From assembly GCA_947650365.1 (NCBI GenBank), contig OX393550.1, positions 68,441,744-68,505,743 of the forward strand: a DNA stretch of 64,000 bases. Direction: 5' to 3'. This DNA is from Chamaelirium japonicum. Taxonomy: Eukaryota > Streptophyta > Magnoliopsida > Liliales > Melanthiaceae. Position 1 is the stretch's first letter, and each line of letters begins with the position of its first letter. Shown one piece after another: positions 1 to 12,413 of the stretch. The translations under genes and the position numbers were made by a program. Below the pieces are notes generated by a model. The model searched no databases and was not told the DNA's origin. It saw nothing but the letters and a program-made list of their open reading frames with translations.

Positions 1-1790
1 TACAAAACAATCTACATGCAAATCTATGATCTTAGCATATGTGCGGACACCCTAGAGGCATACTACGATCTACGGAAGACATGAATGCATCTACTTAGGT
101 GTTTAGTTTCATCATACCTTATAGATCTATGATCTGGAGATTACGGAACGATGAAGAACCGCACTTGAATCGCAAGGGAAACTATCGGATAGCACCTTGT
201 TCTTTGCGAATTGAAGAATCCTCGAAATCCCGTCTCTGAGTGCAGGAATTTCGAGCCGACGGAGGAATCCGTTGCGAAGACGATGGCGAGCCGCACGATT
301 TTCTCCTCCTCTTTCTCCTTTCTTCCTTCTCCTTTCTTCCTCTTCCTTCTCCCTTCTTCTTCCTCTCTTTTCCTTGGCCGAAACCACAAAGGAGGAAACT
401 AGGGGTCGGATTTTGCAAAGGAGAGGGGGAAGCACCATAGGGCCGGCCCTCCCCTACTATTTCCTTTATAGGGCCGGTCTCCCATGGCTCCAAGGAGCCT
501 AGGGCCGGCCCCTAGGTGGATAGGGATGAGGGGGGGTCGGATATAGGTCTCCCGGGTGTCTATCGTGAAGTCCGGACGAAAACGCCCTTCACGAAAAGCG
601 AAAAACTGAAAGTGAGACTGAGTGAGGTGCGCTACTCGGAATCGAGTTCCGTCAGCGCCTGTGAGCTCCTGGAATTATTCCGCTCAATCTAAGATCCATA
701 TTCAATATATTCTGAGCCATATTTGAGTATTTACCAAAATACCCCTACGGCCCGTAACACACGTGAATTAGGTTCTTAGGCTTCGGGTTTGCGCTCCACC
801 GCGCTACTTTGCATCCAACGTATCCAACTAGGTCGAGGAACAATTCCTATACGCAATGACAGGGTGGAACCTTCAGGGTTCGGGATCTCTAGCTGCAACC
901 GGATCCCTGATTAACTGTTCCGGTGACACACCGAAAGTTCCGTTAATCAGCCCTAATCCGATTAACCCGCGTAGCCACCCAGAGTGCGACGCGAGTTGAA
1001 CTCTAGTGATCCTAAACTTATGTTACTCCCTCGTAACCCTGTTCTCTACTATACTCCGATAATCCTTAGTCCCTCCGATTACTGGTGCCATGATACGACT
1101 CGGGCGGTGGGGAGCACTGTCAGATCCCGATCGATCATCTGACTAGGGTTTGATGACTTGTCATCTATAACACCACACACCTTCCGGTGCTATACCTAGC
1201 ATCCGGAACATCGTCAGTCATACTGACAACCACCAGGCCTGGGTTAACTGTGTGGACAGATTGACTCATCAAAATGCACCCATCCAACACTGGACGTCGG
1301 ATAACCTGTAGGGATTACATGTCACTCAAGCGCCAACCGGGTAACCCAACGTACCGTGGTATTGGACTATGGAAGGTCCGCACACGTTGGCACATCAAAG
1401 CACCACTCAACTGGTTGGCCCAGTGAGCATAGTCCCTCAGGGTTAAGGATAGATTATCTATAGTAGTAAGACGATTTCTGCACCAGTGTCTGAATCACTG
1501 AACTGTGCACCGTCTTGGTTCCTGTTCAACACGATCATCGTGCTTGGTCAGGTGAATAAGAATCCCACATTCCCGTGGTGGAGACTTTACCACATCCTCT
1601 ACCTGCCAACAGCTTGTTCTCGGTGAAGCGACCGGCATTACCTAAGCTGTGAACTAGTTCTAGGTCTACACAGAACTGGTCCACTGGGTCTCCCAAGCAT
1701 GGATCCTCCATGCGCCTCAGTGGCCTACTGTGTTCTCTAGGGTCCTTTTATTATATGAGTATTATCATACACTAGAGTAGTATTCTAATT
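1..1790 (-). mobile_element. LTR of a Ty1/copia element, third A/C-like subfamily, left end outside window
   Basis: This stretch follows the same order of landmarks as the LTRs of elements A and C but is clearly diverged. The landmarks are a purine/pyrimidine-rich block, several GGGCCGGCC motifs around 440-510, a segment about a gain of GTGGAACCTTCAGGG near 864, the CACCCAGAGTGCGACGC block near 976, and the blocks near 1220-1700. It ends near 1790 in a TTCTAAT segment that resembles the CAATTCTAACA end of the A LTR. By analogy the element reads on the minus strand. It may be a solo LTR or one LTR of an element that continues to the left. The exact right edge is uncertain by several bases. It holds no host gene. 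Confidence 0.7.
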
Positions 1791-1983
1791 AAAGTAATAA
1801 CCAAAGTCATCTTTATTAATGTTAAACAGAAAATCCACGCTAAGGACACACGAGCTACAACACTCTGTAGTCGCTGACGGAAGAGGTGGCTCCTCCGTAG
1901 GAATTGGACGAGGAAGCTCCACAGGAGGTGGATGCTCCTCAAGTGGTGCCACTGGTGGAACCGGGTGCTCCATAGGAGATGGA
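1791..1983 (-). mobile_element. Element B internal segment, left of the A1 insertion
   Basis: This short piece reads on the minus strand as a proline- and glutamate-rich segment (repeated EEHPPP- and PTEEPP-like motifs). A similar proline-rich end (SRPSPPTEPPL) lies at about 12040-12080 on the other side of A1. The matching composition and strand indicate that A1 landed inside B's coding part. I do not recognise the protein. B's 3' LTR is not seen and should lie left of the window. Confidence 0.55.
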
Positions 1984-4311
1984 TGTTGGAAATAAATCCA
2001 TGGCAGAGGCCCGCAGCGGAAGCAAAGTGATAGGTCCGAGGACCGTAGGCGGTGTGCGTTACATATCATAATTTTCATCGAAACGATCTACATATGCATG
2101 TATGAAACAAGCATGGCAACTACGCGAACCCCTAACGACGATCTAACGCAAAAGAACAATCTAGCATGTATGCATGTTCTAATTATGTTAGATCTACTTG
2201 TTAGAGATCATACCTGCGTGCGGAATCTTTCACCGCAACAAATTTCTTCTTTGTCGATGGAGACGGGCTACGGATCTGCTCGACATAGCTTCGGTGCTAC
2301 AGCCATAACTTTCTGTTCCGAACTCCGATTGGGCTGAAATTTGGACTGCAGGTAACAAACTTCGAGACGCAACTTTTCCAACAAGTTTCACGTCGTTTGG
2401 ACTTCTGTAGCTTCCGGAATCATAGAAACAACACTGATTTTCTGTGCAGATTCTGGACAGCAAAAGGTTGCGGGAGACGCCTTCTAGTTCACCCGATCTC
2501 ACACGATGCACGGCACCTCGTCGATGGATTTCTGAGTGCCTCCATACGACGAGCCTTCTCCTTCTACGAAACACCACGTGAGGAAGACGAGTCGCCATCC
2601 AATGGCGCAAGCGAGGGAGAAAGAGACGAGAGAGAGGATGCGAAGAGAGAAGAAGGGCTTCGGTTTCCCCATGGCTTGCATGGCCAGCCCTAGGGCTTGC
2701 CCATGCATCTAATTTCGTGCCCCCTCTCTCTCCTTCTCATATATAGGGCCGGCCTATCCATATGGATAAGGACAGTATGAATAAGGATGATTGATTCAAA
2801 CATTATCGCTATATATCTCTTCTTTATCTCTATCCTTTCCTTGTTTTTGAAAACGGTCAAAACCAGCCCGTTTTCTGCGCCTCATAACCGGCCCCTTCAT
2901 CGGAGGCAACAACCTTCCGAAACTAATGGGGCCGGCCTTGACCAGTCTCTCAACACTTAGGGTCGGCCCCCTTAGTGCATAGTGGCGCATGGTATGACCA
3001 AAACGCCCTTATGCCACTAGTTGGTCGTTCCTCGTGTACGAGACTTTGCAAGGCACACATAAGTAAAGTGCACCAGTGATTTCACTATTCTCTGAGGTTC
3101 CCGTAGGGTGCCCCTAGTGAAGTCAACTAGTCAACTCGCAATATGTCCCGGTGCATCGCACCCATGTGGCAAAGTCCACTTATGGCAAGGAATTGCTACA
3201 TGCGTCTCTGCACTAACCTAGGGTTTCCCCTTAGTGCACACACGTAGCTACGCATCTACCGTGCACTAGTGCGAAGCACTCACGGAGCGTATGCTTGGAC
3301 TTCTCGCTTCCTCTAACTACGTTCTGTGTTTCGAGGAGATGGTATAAGAACCATACATAATATCGATAAGGTGGAACCTTCAGGGACCAGGGTTCATGGC
3401 TTCCAACTCAGACTCGATCGACACACTACCCGAGTGTACCATCGATCCTCTGAGTCCGAGTTAACCTACGTAGCCACCCAGAGTGCGACGTAGGCTGCAC
3501 TCCAATTCCCCCGGACTTACTATGTTCTCCCTCATACCCCTGCTCTCCGCTTAGTATGGTAAACTTGCTATCCCTCCACTGGTGCCATGATGCAACTCGA
3601 GCAGTAGAGAATACCGTCAGACTCGAGTGCTCATATGACTCGGTTCCTTCCAGGTTAACCATATACATCGTATCTCCGATTACTCTTTCGAGCAACCGGA
3701 TCCGTCACCAGTCCAACTGATGACCACCTGGCCAGGGTTTAATACGACGTAGGTCAGACCAAGGAACGCACCTCCCGTTAGGGGTGTTGATAGCCTGTAG
3801 GAGTGACATGCTGATGCAACGCCAGCCGGCTAACCCAGTACACCGTGGTTTTGGATCACTGCATCCGGATCCTCACACATTGGTGCGCCAAAGCACCACA
3901 CAACTGGTTAGTCCACTAGACATGGTTCCTCAGGGTTTAGGACCGTTTTACCCTAAGCAGAAACACGGTTTAGTGCACTGGTGTCTGCTCACCTATCTGT
4001 GCACCGTGTTGGTTCCGTTCGACCACAGACACTATGCCTGGTAATGACCGTGGTGGAGACACCCACGCTCTGTCATCCCAACAGCTTAACCTGATAGGGC
4101 GACCAACCCTAATCAGAGCCGCGAACGTATTTAGGTTACATGGGACCAGTCCCTTGAGTCTCCCACTCAAGAGGATTACCATGTAGCCATGGCTCTCTGT
4201 TCTGTAATCAGAACACGTACTAAGGTACGTACCAATATGCAATCCTATACTATCAACCATACATAGCTAAACTATAGGTTTTACGAGCTGTAGACCTCAC
4301 CAATTCTAATA
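1984..4311 (-). repeat. A1 3' LTR (left copy)
   Basis: The LTR is 2328 bp, the same length as the copy at 9705-12032. It begins TGTTGGAAAT and ends in CAATTCTAAT/A, next to the polypurine tract ATCTCCCAC as read on the plus strand. A TATA-like CTATATATG (minus strand, 2738-2746) sits beside a GGGCCGGCC motif. Further GGCCGGCC-type motifs lie near 2890-2970. Confidence 0.92.
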
Positions 4312-7300
4312 ATCTCCCACTAGGTCCAACGAGGAATAACGGTGTTGAGCTCTGTAGCTTCTACATGCTGCCCAAAAGCCTTTGCAGGAATTCCCTAGAG
4401 GAATTGACAACATTGTCTGTAGATTTCACCTCAGTACCGCTACTTGCATTTTCTCCTATAACTGTCAGATCAAGTGGAGTTTGTACTTGATGGGTTTCCC
4501 CTCACGGTGGTGCCTAGTCTCCTTGGACCTTGCTTACCGCTCTTCTGTTGTAACAACAGATAACTGAGCTTCTGGTACGCGTCCCAAGTTCTCTAAGAAC
4601 TTCCTAAGCCTTACCACCTGATATACTACTTCGCACGCAACAACGTGCTAAGCCTCTGTGGTAGAGTCTGTGATGCACTTGCTTCACACTTTACCGACTA
4701 CCGCTTCTAATCCCAAGATAAAAATAATCCCTAAAATTGATTTTCTGGAACGCACATCTGACACCAAAGTCAGATCCTGTGTGTCCAATCGATATCAGGA
4801 CCTGTGAAGTGCAAGCTAACTCACAATCCTTACTTAATAAGGATTTCTGAGTATACCCTTTACATCGGCCCAAAGATATGGACTCGGGTTCGACTGAAAC
4901 CGACCCATCTTCCTGCTGCGCAATAGATATCTAGACTCGTAAAACAAATCTGGCTAGAATCTTATCTTCATGCGTAGCCTGTGACAGCAAGAGAATCTTG
5001 CTCTGGTAATCTCGAGTTACCTTGATTCCCAGAATATAACTTGCATCACTAGGGTCTTTCACATCGAATTATGATGACTACATACCTTTACCGTGAACAA
5101 TATCCCTACGTCATTTTCAATCAGTAGGATATCGTTATGGTAAAGTACTACGTACACCCTTGTAGTTCTTTCACTTTTCTTGTACCAACTTGGTTTATCC
5201 TCATTCTGATCAAATCCGTGTGAGCGGATTCTCTTGATCAAAATAGATATTCCAACATGGATGCTTGCATCAGTCCATAAATGGACCGTTGCAACTTGCA
5301 TTTCATATCTTCCTAACCTACTGACACAAACCTGGGGCTACATCATCCATATGTCCTTTCCAAATTCCCGTTAGGGAATAACTGTCTTGACATCCATCAA
5401 CCAGATCTCCCAACTATAATGGGCTGTGATGGATTAAGAGGATCCGAAATAGAATTAGGCATAACTACCAGTGAGATGGTTTTGACATAGTCAATCCCTT
5501 CTCTTTTGGTAACTAATCTAGCTACTTAAGTCTTAACCGGGTGCTCTTCTTATACACCTCCTACACCCGAAGGGTGATAGTGCTATAAGTGTCAAGAATG
5601 TTCCATGCGACATCGATGCATGCTTGCCTCCATGGTCTTTTGTCAGTCAGAGCTGTCGGAAGCTCCCACTACTTCTTCGTAGCTCTAGGGATCATCCTCC
5701 TGAAACTCTGGATTAACTATCGAAGTTTCTCCATAGTATCTTTCAGGAGCTCTGATGATCCCACAACGACGAGGTGGTGGTGGTTCAAAGGAAGCTCCCA
5801 CTACTTCTTCGTAGCTCTAGGGATCATCCTCTTGAAACTCTGGATTAACTATCGAAGTTTCTCCATAGTATCTTTCAGGAGCTCTGATGGTCCCACAACA
5901 ACGAAGTAGTGGTGGTACAAAAGTGAATTGTTTCTACAGTGTCTGATATACTAGTTTCTTGTATCATCTACTCCCACTACGTTTTCAGATGCGCACTCTC
6001 TACCAGTACCCAGTAGTTCACCCAGAACTACCTTACCGGTAAACTTATGGTCTATAATATAATCCTGGTCTAGGTAGATGGTATTCGTAGAAACGATTAC
6101 CTTCCAAACCTCAAGATCATAAAACAGTCCACCTTATGCCTCCTTAGGGTAACCTATAAACAGATATACCTGAAACTACATCTCCATCTCATCCCTCTTG
6201 TCCCTTTGCACAAGTGCAGGACAACCCTATATCTCGAGACTCTATAGTGTCAGCTTTCGCTTAGACCATAGCTCTCTATAGGTCTGAGGCACTGATCTAG
6301 ATAAGAGATAGTTTCAGATATAAGCTACTGTTTTAAGGTATAACTCCACCAAAAGTGGGTAGTACACTTGGCGATATTCATCATACTACAGACCATGTCA
6401 AACAAAGTCCGATTCCTTCTCTCGGACACTTCATTCTGACGTGTCATCCTTGGAGCATTTAACTAGGAGATAATCCCATGCTCCCTCAGGATCCTATGGA
6501 ACTCGTCCGATAGTGACTTAGTCCTTCGATTAAATCGAAGAGACTCCTATCATCTGGACGCTCTTGGAACCATAGACGTCAAAATTAACTAACTCCCATA
6601 TCTTCATGGCCCTTTTAGTTATTCTGCCTTCCAGATTACACTCATAGGTTAGAAGGATCTCCGATGATTCTGTGAATAGAAACTCGGCCTTCTGTCACCT
6701 CTGAATTTATCTGAGGCAGAATATCTAAATCAGAGGGGTCACAAATGGGATAGCTTCTCCGAAGGATTTAGATGAATTTCAATTAGACGCTGCAGCTGTC
6801 ATGAAATCTATTTTCGAATTAGGATTAAATACAAAGAGATTATTCTGATCTATTCCTCTATTAATGAAGCTATCTATTTAGTTTAAGATACACACCAACG
6901 GTGCTGTCTAAAACTAAAAAAAATTATTTACCAAGGAGGAAACAGAACTACATCTCTAAATATCAAAATCCGTGTTTCGAAAAAACTAAGACAATCATAT
7001 CTAACAGCTTCCGCAGCGGCTTATGGCATCAGTACCTATGTTGGGATTCCTTCACTATAAAGTAGCCTTCTGCTTTCCTTGAATCTCTGTAGACCCAAAG
7101 TCTATATTCTAAGAAGCATAAGAACTGCTACTAGATAGCGACTCAAATCCTAACATCCTGAGGCCATACTCAATCTTCAAATACCCCCTACACTCGCCAA
7201 AGCAGAAACACTTCCGTCTTTAGCGTTACCAGACTTAGGAGTCCACACTAGTTTCTGCACTATAATAGTTTTCGATCTCTGATAAGTTACTTCCTTAGGT

Positions 7301-9704
7301 TCTTCTAAAGAAGGCCTATATTAAGCACTAAAGGCTTTGCCTTTAATCTTGATCCCATCCTTTGTCTCTTGGAAATCTTCTTAGAAGTTCTGCGTTTATC
7401 ATCTCTAACTTGTTAAAGCTAAAGTCTCTGATAACGCCTTCGAAGGTTCCAGACAAGGATGCAAGACAGACGTCTTCCACCACCTCGTCATCTGGTACTA
7501 TGTCTTTGGAATCTAGTTCGATCTGGAACTCAAAGATGTGTTCCCGAACAAGCATACCCTCAGACATCTCGGTACCGACAAGTATCTTAGTGGAAAAGCG
7601 ATGAGTCGACTGATTTCGCCTTCCAGACATCTAATGCAAGTAAAACTTAATTAGAGAAGACCCGGCATATCTCTGACTCGCTTCTAAAGAGTTGTCCGCA
7701 AGTCTGCTATAACATAGCACTTGCACATCTCCTTAGACTCTCGCCAGTCTTTATATGCCCTAGTTAGTGCCCTAGTGATATCTCGACCCATTAGGTCTAA
7801 TACAGGGATACTTAGATTACATGCCAATATACGTTTTTACTACCCTATGCATAAGCTAAAGAAAGTGCTTCGGCTCTACGTAGTTAGAGACCCGATAACT
7901 GGTTCTCTTATGGGATAGCGGATAGGGGAACTATATGGTTGAATGAAAATGAATGCAAAATAACTTATTTTATGGATTTTGAAAACAAGCTAATTATATC
8001 CAAATGCCAACGCTACCCTCACAGCGAAGACACCTCTATGGATTAATTTAACCATGTATGTAATATCTCAGAATAGGCTGCACCTGTCCGAGGGGGCAGT
8101 GTGCAGGTCATCCGCTTACACGGGTCTTTCCCTTGACCCTATCCAAATCTGCCAACTAAGGGCTTTGATGGACCATGGTTATTTTTTGGCCAGTACCACG
8201 TGATCACCATTGTCTTCGCAACGAATACCTCACGTGTACTTCGGATGCTTAACCACGAGCCTAGGTAATTACGGAACGGAAGTTCTAACGGCCCTCACGA
8301 GGGTGAGTAAAAGCCTGAACCCTTGGCGCCGTAATCGTCATATCCTGAGGGAGATCACTAAGTAGCTTGGCATGGAAAAACACAGCTCTCACTCGAGGGG
8401 GTTGTTGAGTTATACCCTCCCACCCGAGCACGAAGTGATTGGCCGTGTAGGCCAGAGGATCTCTAAAAGTCCTTTCTTGCACCCCTTATTAAATTTGAGG
8501 GTTATTTAATGCAAGTATGAGTGTACACTAAGGTCACGACAACCTATACACTAGACCCTGGTCATACCGTGCTCCCACTAGCGTTTCAAGCCTTTCGCGA
8601 AGCATTAATCGATCTCGGAATATCATAGTCCCTGCCTCGAGTGGATTTCTCCACTCAAGGGTCACATTACATATCCCAAGAACATCGATGCTTTGCAAAC
8701 TTGGCTATTACGCTAATGCCCTGGAGCCTAGCCTAAGGTCAGACTGACATGAAAGGTCGTCCACTACCATGGCGTCTCGCTTATAAATTTGACGAATGAT
8801 GTCATAGTAGAATTCCAACTCATTCTAGGTTTCGATGCTTGCCAAATAGGCACACCCGACTAATCGGGTGTTGACCTAATGGGGGCATAACCAAATGTAA
8901 GGAATTCATGCTATCATCAAGGGTCAATTAAATAATAGGTGTCACTAGTGGAATCCTATCCTAATAAGGTCGCTAGGACCCGAGGGGAAAGGGCATCCCT
9001 CTAACACAGATAATCATATTATTACATCGGGGTTCTCTACAGAAATATAAAGAACTACTGAAAGAAACAAGCACACAACTGAATCAAGTTCAGGGTTCGA
9101 CCCCTGAACCTGACTGGCACAGCGCAGGCTCTCTGTCTCCTTCGCAAGGCTCCTCGATCCGGTGCAAGCCTCTGTATACGATCTTCTGACGCTTTCTGCC
9201 CTTTGCCGTCATCGTGTACGCTTCGCCGGATCGCCATCGTCCTCCAAGGTTCCGCTCATCTTTCCAGTGGTGGATCTCCACGGCAAGTCCTCATCTTCAA
9301 TCTGTAACCGAAAAAGATCTAGTACGCTTCGAGCAAGTGTTCGCTCGTACACAATTTTCTAGAAAGAAAAAGAAAACAAACCTAGCAAAAGCCTGAGAAT
9401 CAAGGGTGGTAAATCTTCACCTCTTGCCCGACTATGGCTCTAAAATCTATCCACACACAAAAGAAAAAAAAACATCCAGACAAAATCGCTAATACGGGGT
9501 CCGACCCCCGGTAGCAAGCAATCACATATCCAGAATAATTTTAGAAGCGACGCCCTGCAAGAACGATTCATAGAACACACAAAAAATATACTATGCATGA
9601 TCTACTCGTAGAACCCCGATGGCGGCACATACTATTCATACGCGCACATGACGGTTTCATGAAAAACATGAAACGCACACCACTAACCTGGCTCTGATAC
9701 TAAT
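4312..9704 (-). mobile_element. A1 internal region with decayed copia coding remnants
   Basis: Read on the minus strand, the order from right to left is as follows. The primer site is at 9690-9704. A long leader at about 7930-9690 is shared with A2 and with C. Gag-like remnants lie near 7340-7630 (a LSGTFEGV-like stretch matches C's gag LSGAFEGF). Integrase remnants lie near 6050-6800. Reverse transcriptase and RNase H remnants lie near 4330-5500; a YVVLYHNDILLIENDV stretch corresponds to C's LYVDDILLIGNDV. No long open frame is left. The region is 5393 bp, against 5381 bp in A2, and carries the same decay, so the defects predate both insertions. Confidence 0.82.
5659..5922. repeat. 132-bp tandem duplication inside A1
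   Basis: Two consecutive copies of a segment starting GAAGCTCCCACTACTTC begin at 5659 and 5791, a period of 132 bp. The same two-copy arrangement with the same period is present in A2 (about 44844-45107). The matching place in C (about 20210-20340) has a single copy. The duplication is therefore a derived marker of the A family. Confidence 0.88.
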
Positions 9705-12032
9705 TGTTGAAAATAAATCCATGGCAGAGGCCCGCAGCGGAAGCAAAGTGATAGGTCCGAGGACCGTAGGCGGTGTGCGTTACATATCATAATTTTCATC
9801 GAAACGATCTACATATGCATGTATGAAACTAGCATGACAACTACGCGAACCCCTAACGACGATCTAACGCAAAAGAACAATCTAGCATGTATGCATGTTC
9901 TAATTATATTAGATCTACTTGTTAGAGATCATACCTGCGTGCGGAATCTTTCACCGCGGCAAATTTCTTCTTTGTCGATGGAGACAGGCTACGGATCTGC
10001 TCGACATAGCTTCGGTGTGACAGCCATAACTTTCTGCTCTGAACTCCGATTGGGCTAAAATTTGGACTGCAGGTAACCAACTTCGAGACGCAACTTTTCC
10101 AATAAGTTTCACGTCGTTTGGACTTCTGTAGCTCCCGAAATCACAGAAACAACGCTGATTTTCTGTGCAGATTCTAGACAGCAAAAGGTTGCGGGAGACG
10201 CCTTCTAGTTCACCCGATCTCACACGATGCACGGCACCTCGTCGATGGATCTCTGAGTGCCTCCATACGACGAGCCTTCTCCTTCTATGAAACACCACGT
10301 GAGGAAGACGAGTCGCCATCCAATGGCGCAAGCGAGGGAGAAAGAGACGAGAGAGAGGATGCGAAGAGAGAAGAAGGGCTTCGGTTTCCCCATGGCTTGC
10401 ATGGCCAGCCCTAGGGCTTGCCCATGCATCTAATTTCGTGCCCTCTCTCTCTCCTTCTCATATATAGGGCCGGCCTATCCATATGGATAAGGACAGTATG
10501 GATAAGGATGATTGATTCAAACCTTATCCCTATATATCACTTCTTTATCTCTATCCTTTCCTTGTTTTCAAAAACGGTCAAAACCAGCCCGTTTTCTGCG
10601 CCTCATAACCGGCCCCTTCATCGGAGGCAACAACCTTCCGAAACTAATGGGGCCGGCCTTGACCAGTCTCTCAACACTTAGGGCCGGCCCCCTTAGTGCA
10701 TAGTGGCGCATGGTATGACCAAAACGCCTTTATGCCACTAGTTGGCCGTTCCTCGTGTACGAGACTTTGCAAGGCACACATAAGTGAAGTGCACCAGTGA
10801 TTTCACTATTCTCTGAGGTTCCCGTAGGGTGCCCGTAGTGAAGTCAACTAGTCAACTCGCAACATGTCCCGGTGCATCGCACCCATGTGGCAAAGTCCAC
10901 TTATGGCAAGGAATTGCTACATGCGTCTCTGCACTAACCTAGGGTTTCCCCTTAGTGCACACACATAGCTACGCATCTACCGTGCACTAGTGCGAAGCAC
11001 TCATGGAGCGTATGCTTGGACTTCTCGCTTCCTCTAACTATGTTCTGTGTTTCGAGGAGATGGTATAAGAACCATACATAATATCGATAAGGTGGAACCT
11101 TCAGGGACCAGGGTTCATGGCTTCCAACTCAGACTCGATCGACACACTACCCGAGTGTACCATCGATCCTCTGAGTCCGAGTTAACCTACGTAGCCACCC
11201 AGAGTGCGACGTAGGCTGCACTCCAATTCCCCCGGACTTACTATGTTCTCCCTCATACCCCTGCTCTCCGCTTAGTATGGTAAACTCGCTGTCCCTCCAC
11301 TGGTGCCATGATGCAACTCGAGCAGTGGAGAATACCGTCAGACTCGAGTGCTCATATGACTCGGTTCCTTCCAGGTTGACCACATACATCGTATCTCCGA
11401 TTACTCTTTCGAGCAACCGGATCCGTCACCAGTCCAACTGATGACCACCTGGCCAGGGTTTAATACGACGTAGGTCAGACCAAGGAATGCACCTCCCGTT
11501 AGGGGTGTGGATAGCCTGTAGGAGTGACATGCTGATGCAACGCCAGCCGGGTAACCCAGTACACCGTGGTTTTGGATCACTGCATCCGGATCCTCACACA
11601 TTGGTGCGCCAAAGCACCACACAACTGGTTAGTCCACCAGACATGGTTCCTCAGGGTTTAGGACCGTTTTACCCTAAGCAGAAACACGGTTTAGTGCACT
11701 GGTGTCTGCTCACCTATCTGTGCACCGTGTTGGTTCCGTTCGGCCACAGACACTGTGCCTGGTAATGACCGTGGTGGAGACACCCACGCTCTGTCATCCC
11801 AACAGCTTAACCTGATAGGGCGACCAACCCTAATCAGAGCTGCGAACGTATTTAGGTTACATGGGACCAGTCCCTTGAGTCTCCCACTCAAGAGGATTAC
11901 CATGTAGCCATGGCTCTCTGTTCTGTAATCAGAACACGTACTAAGGTACGTACCAATATGCAATCCTATACTATCAACCATACATAGCTAAACTATAGGT
12001 TTTACGAGCTGTAGACCTCACCAATTCTAACA
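9705..12032 (-). repeat. A1 5' LTR (right copy)
   Basis: The LTR is 2328 bp and nearly identical to 1984-4311. It ends in CAATTCTAACA at 12032, and the primer-binding site lies directly to its left. A TATA-like CTATATATG is at 10459-10467 (minus strand) beside GGGCCGGCC. This LTR would drive minus-strand transcription of A1. Confidence 0.92.
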
Positions 12033-12413
12033 GTGGAGGCTCTGTTGGAGGTGATGGCCTGCTATATCTGGCAAGCCTCTGGTGCTGCTTCTCTCTCCAT
12101 GCCAACTCATCCTCAATATCGTGAAGTAAGAGCTGGGTTTCAATATAGCTGGCTTTCAAGGATGACACTAAAGGACTCTGTAAAATCCATTGAACAAAAG
12201 GTTTGGAAGATAGATCTAGGTCATGGGCTCGATCTCGAATCAAAGAGGAGTATCTATGCTCCATCGGAGATCTCGGGAAAAGGGTAGGACATGGCTCAAA
12301 AGATTTATATAGCTTAACAAATTCTTTATAGGTGTGGGTATCTAATGGATCAAGCGAATAATAGGATCGGACGCTATGATAGGACATGACGCCAGATTGC
12401 TCTGATACCAACT
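12033..12413 (-). mobile_element. Element B: primer site and start of coding region
   Basis: A TGGTATCAGAGC primer site (complement of 12398-12409, initiator Met tRNA type) lies 3-4 bases inside the B LTR. A minus-strand frame with an ATG near 12387 starts almost at once after it and runs leftwards with little interruption (MSYHSVRSYYSLDPLD at its start). The protein is charged, contains an ETQLLLHDIEDELAWREKQ helix-like stretch, and becomes proline-rich before A1 cuts in. It is not a gag I can place in a named lineage. B may be a small non-autonomous element encoding only a gag-like protein. Confidence 0.6.

Larger units (their letters stand above)
1984..12032 (-). mobile_element. Element A1: non-autonomous Ty1/copia-derived LTR retrotransposon
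   Basis: The element is complete in outline: 3' LTR 1984-4311, internal region 4312-9704, 5' LTR 9705-12032, with TG...CA-type ends. Flanks ATGGA (1979-1983) and GTGGA (12033-12037) are a probable 5-bp target duplication. On the minus strand a TGGTATCAGAGC-like primer site adjoins the 5' LTR and a GTGGGAGAT polypurine tract adjoins the 3' LTR. The internal region shows only weak remnants of copia gag, integrase, reverse transcriptase and RNase H, with many tens of breaks. By eye the two LTRs differ by roughly 2-3 percent, so the insertion itself is fairly recent although the coding part is long dead. It is inserted into B. Confidence 0.9.

Noticed and set aside
2098-4260. Numerous 60-130-residue frames repeated in all A LTR copies (2098-4260, 9819-11981, 41276-43438, 48960-51146)
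   Set aside because: They recur because the LTR recurs, lie on both strands and show no domain. LTR identity explains their conservation.
12395-12410. tRNA-like initiator methionine sequence
   Set aside because: Only the primer-site complement of the tRNA 3' end is present; no cloverleaf. The same applies at 9690-9704, 48858-48871 and 52440-52455.
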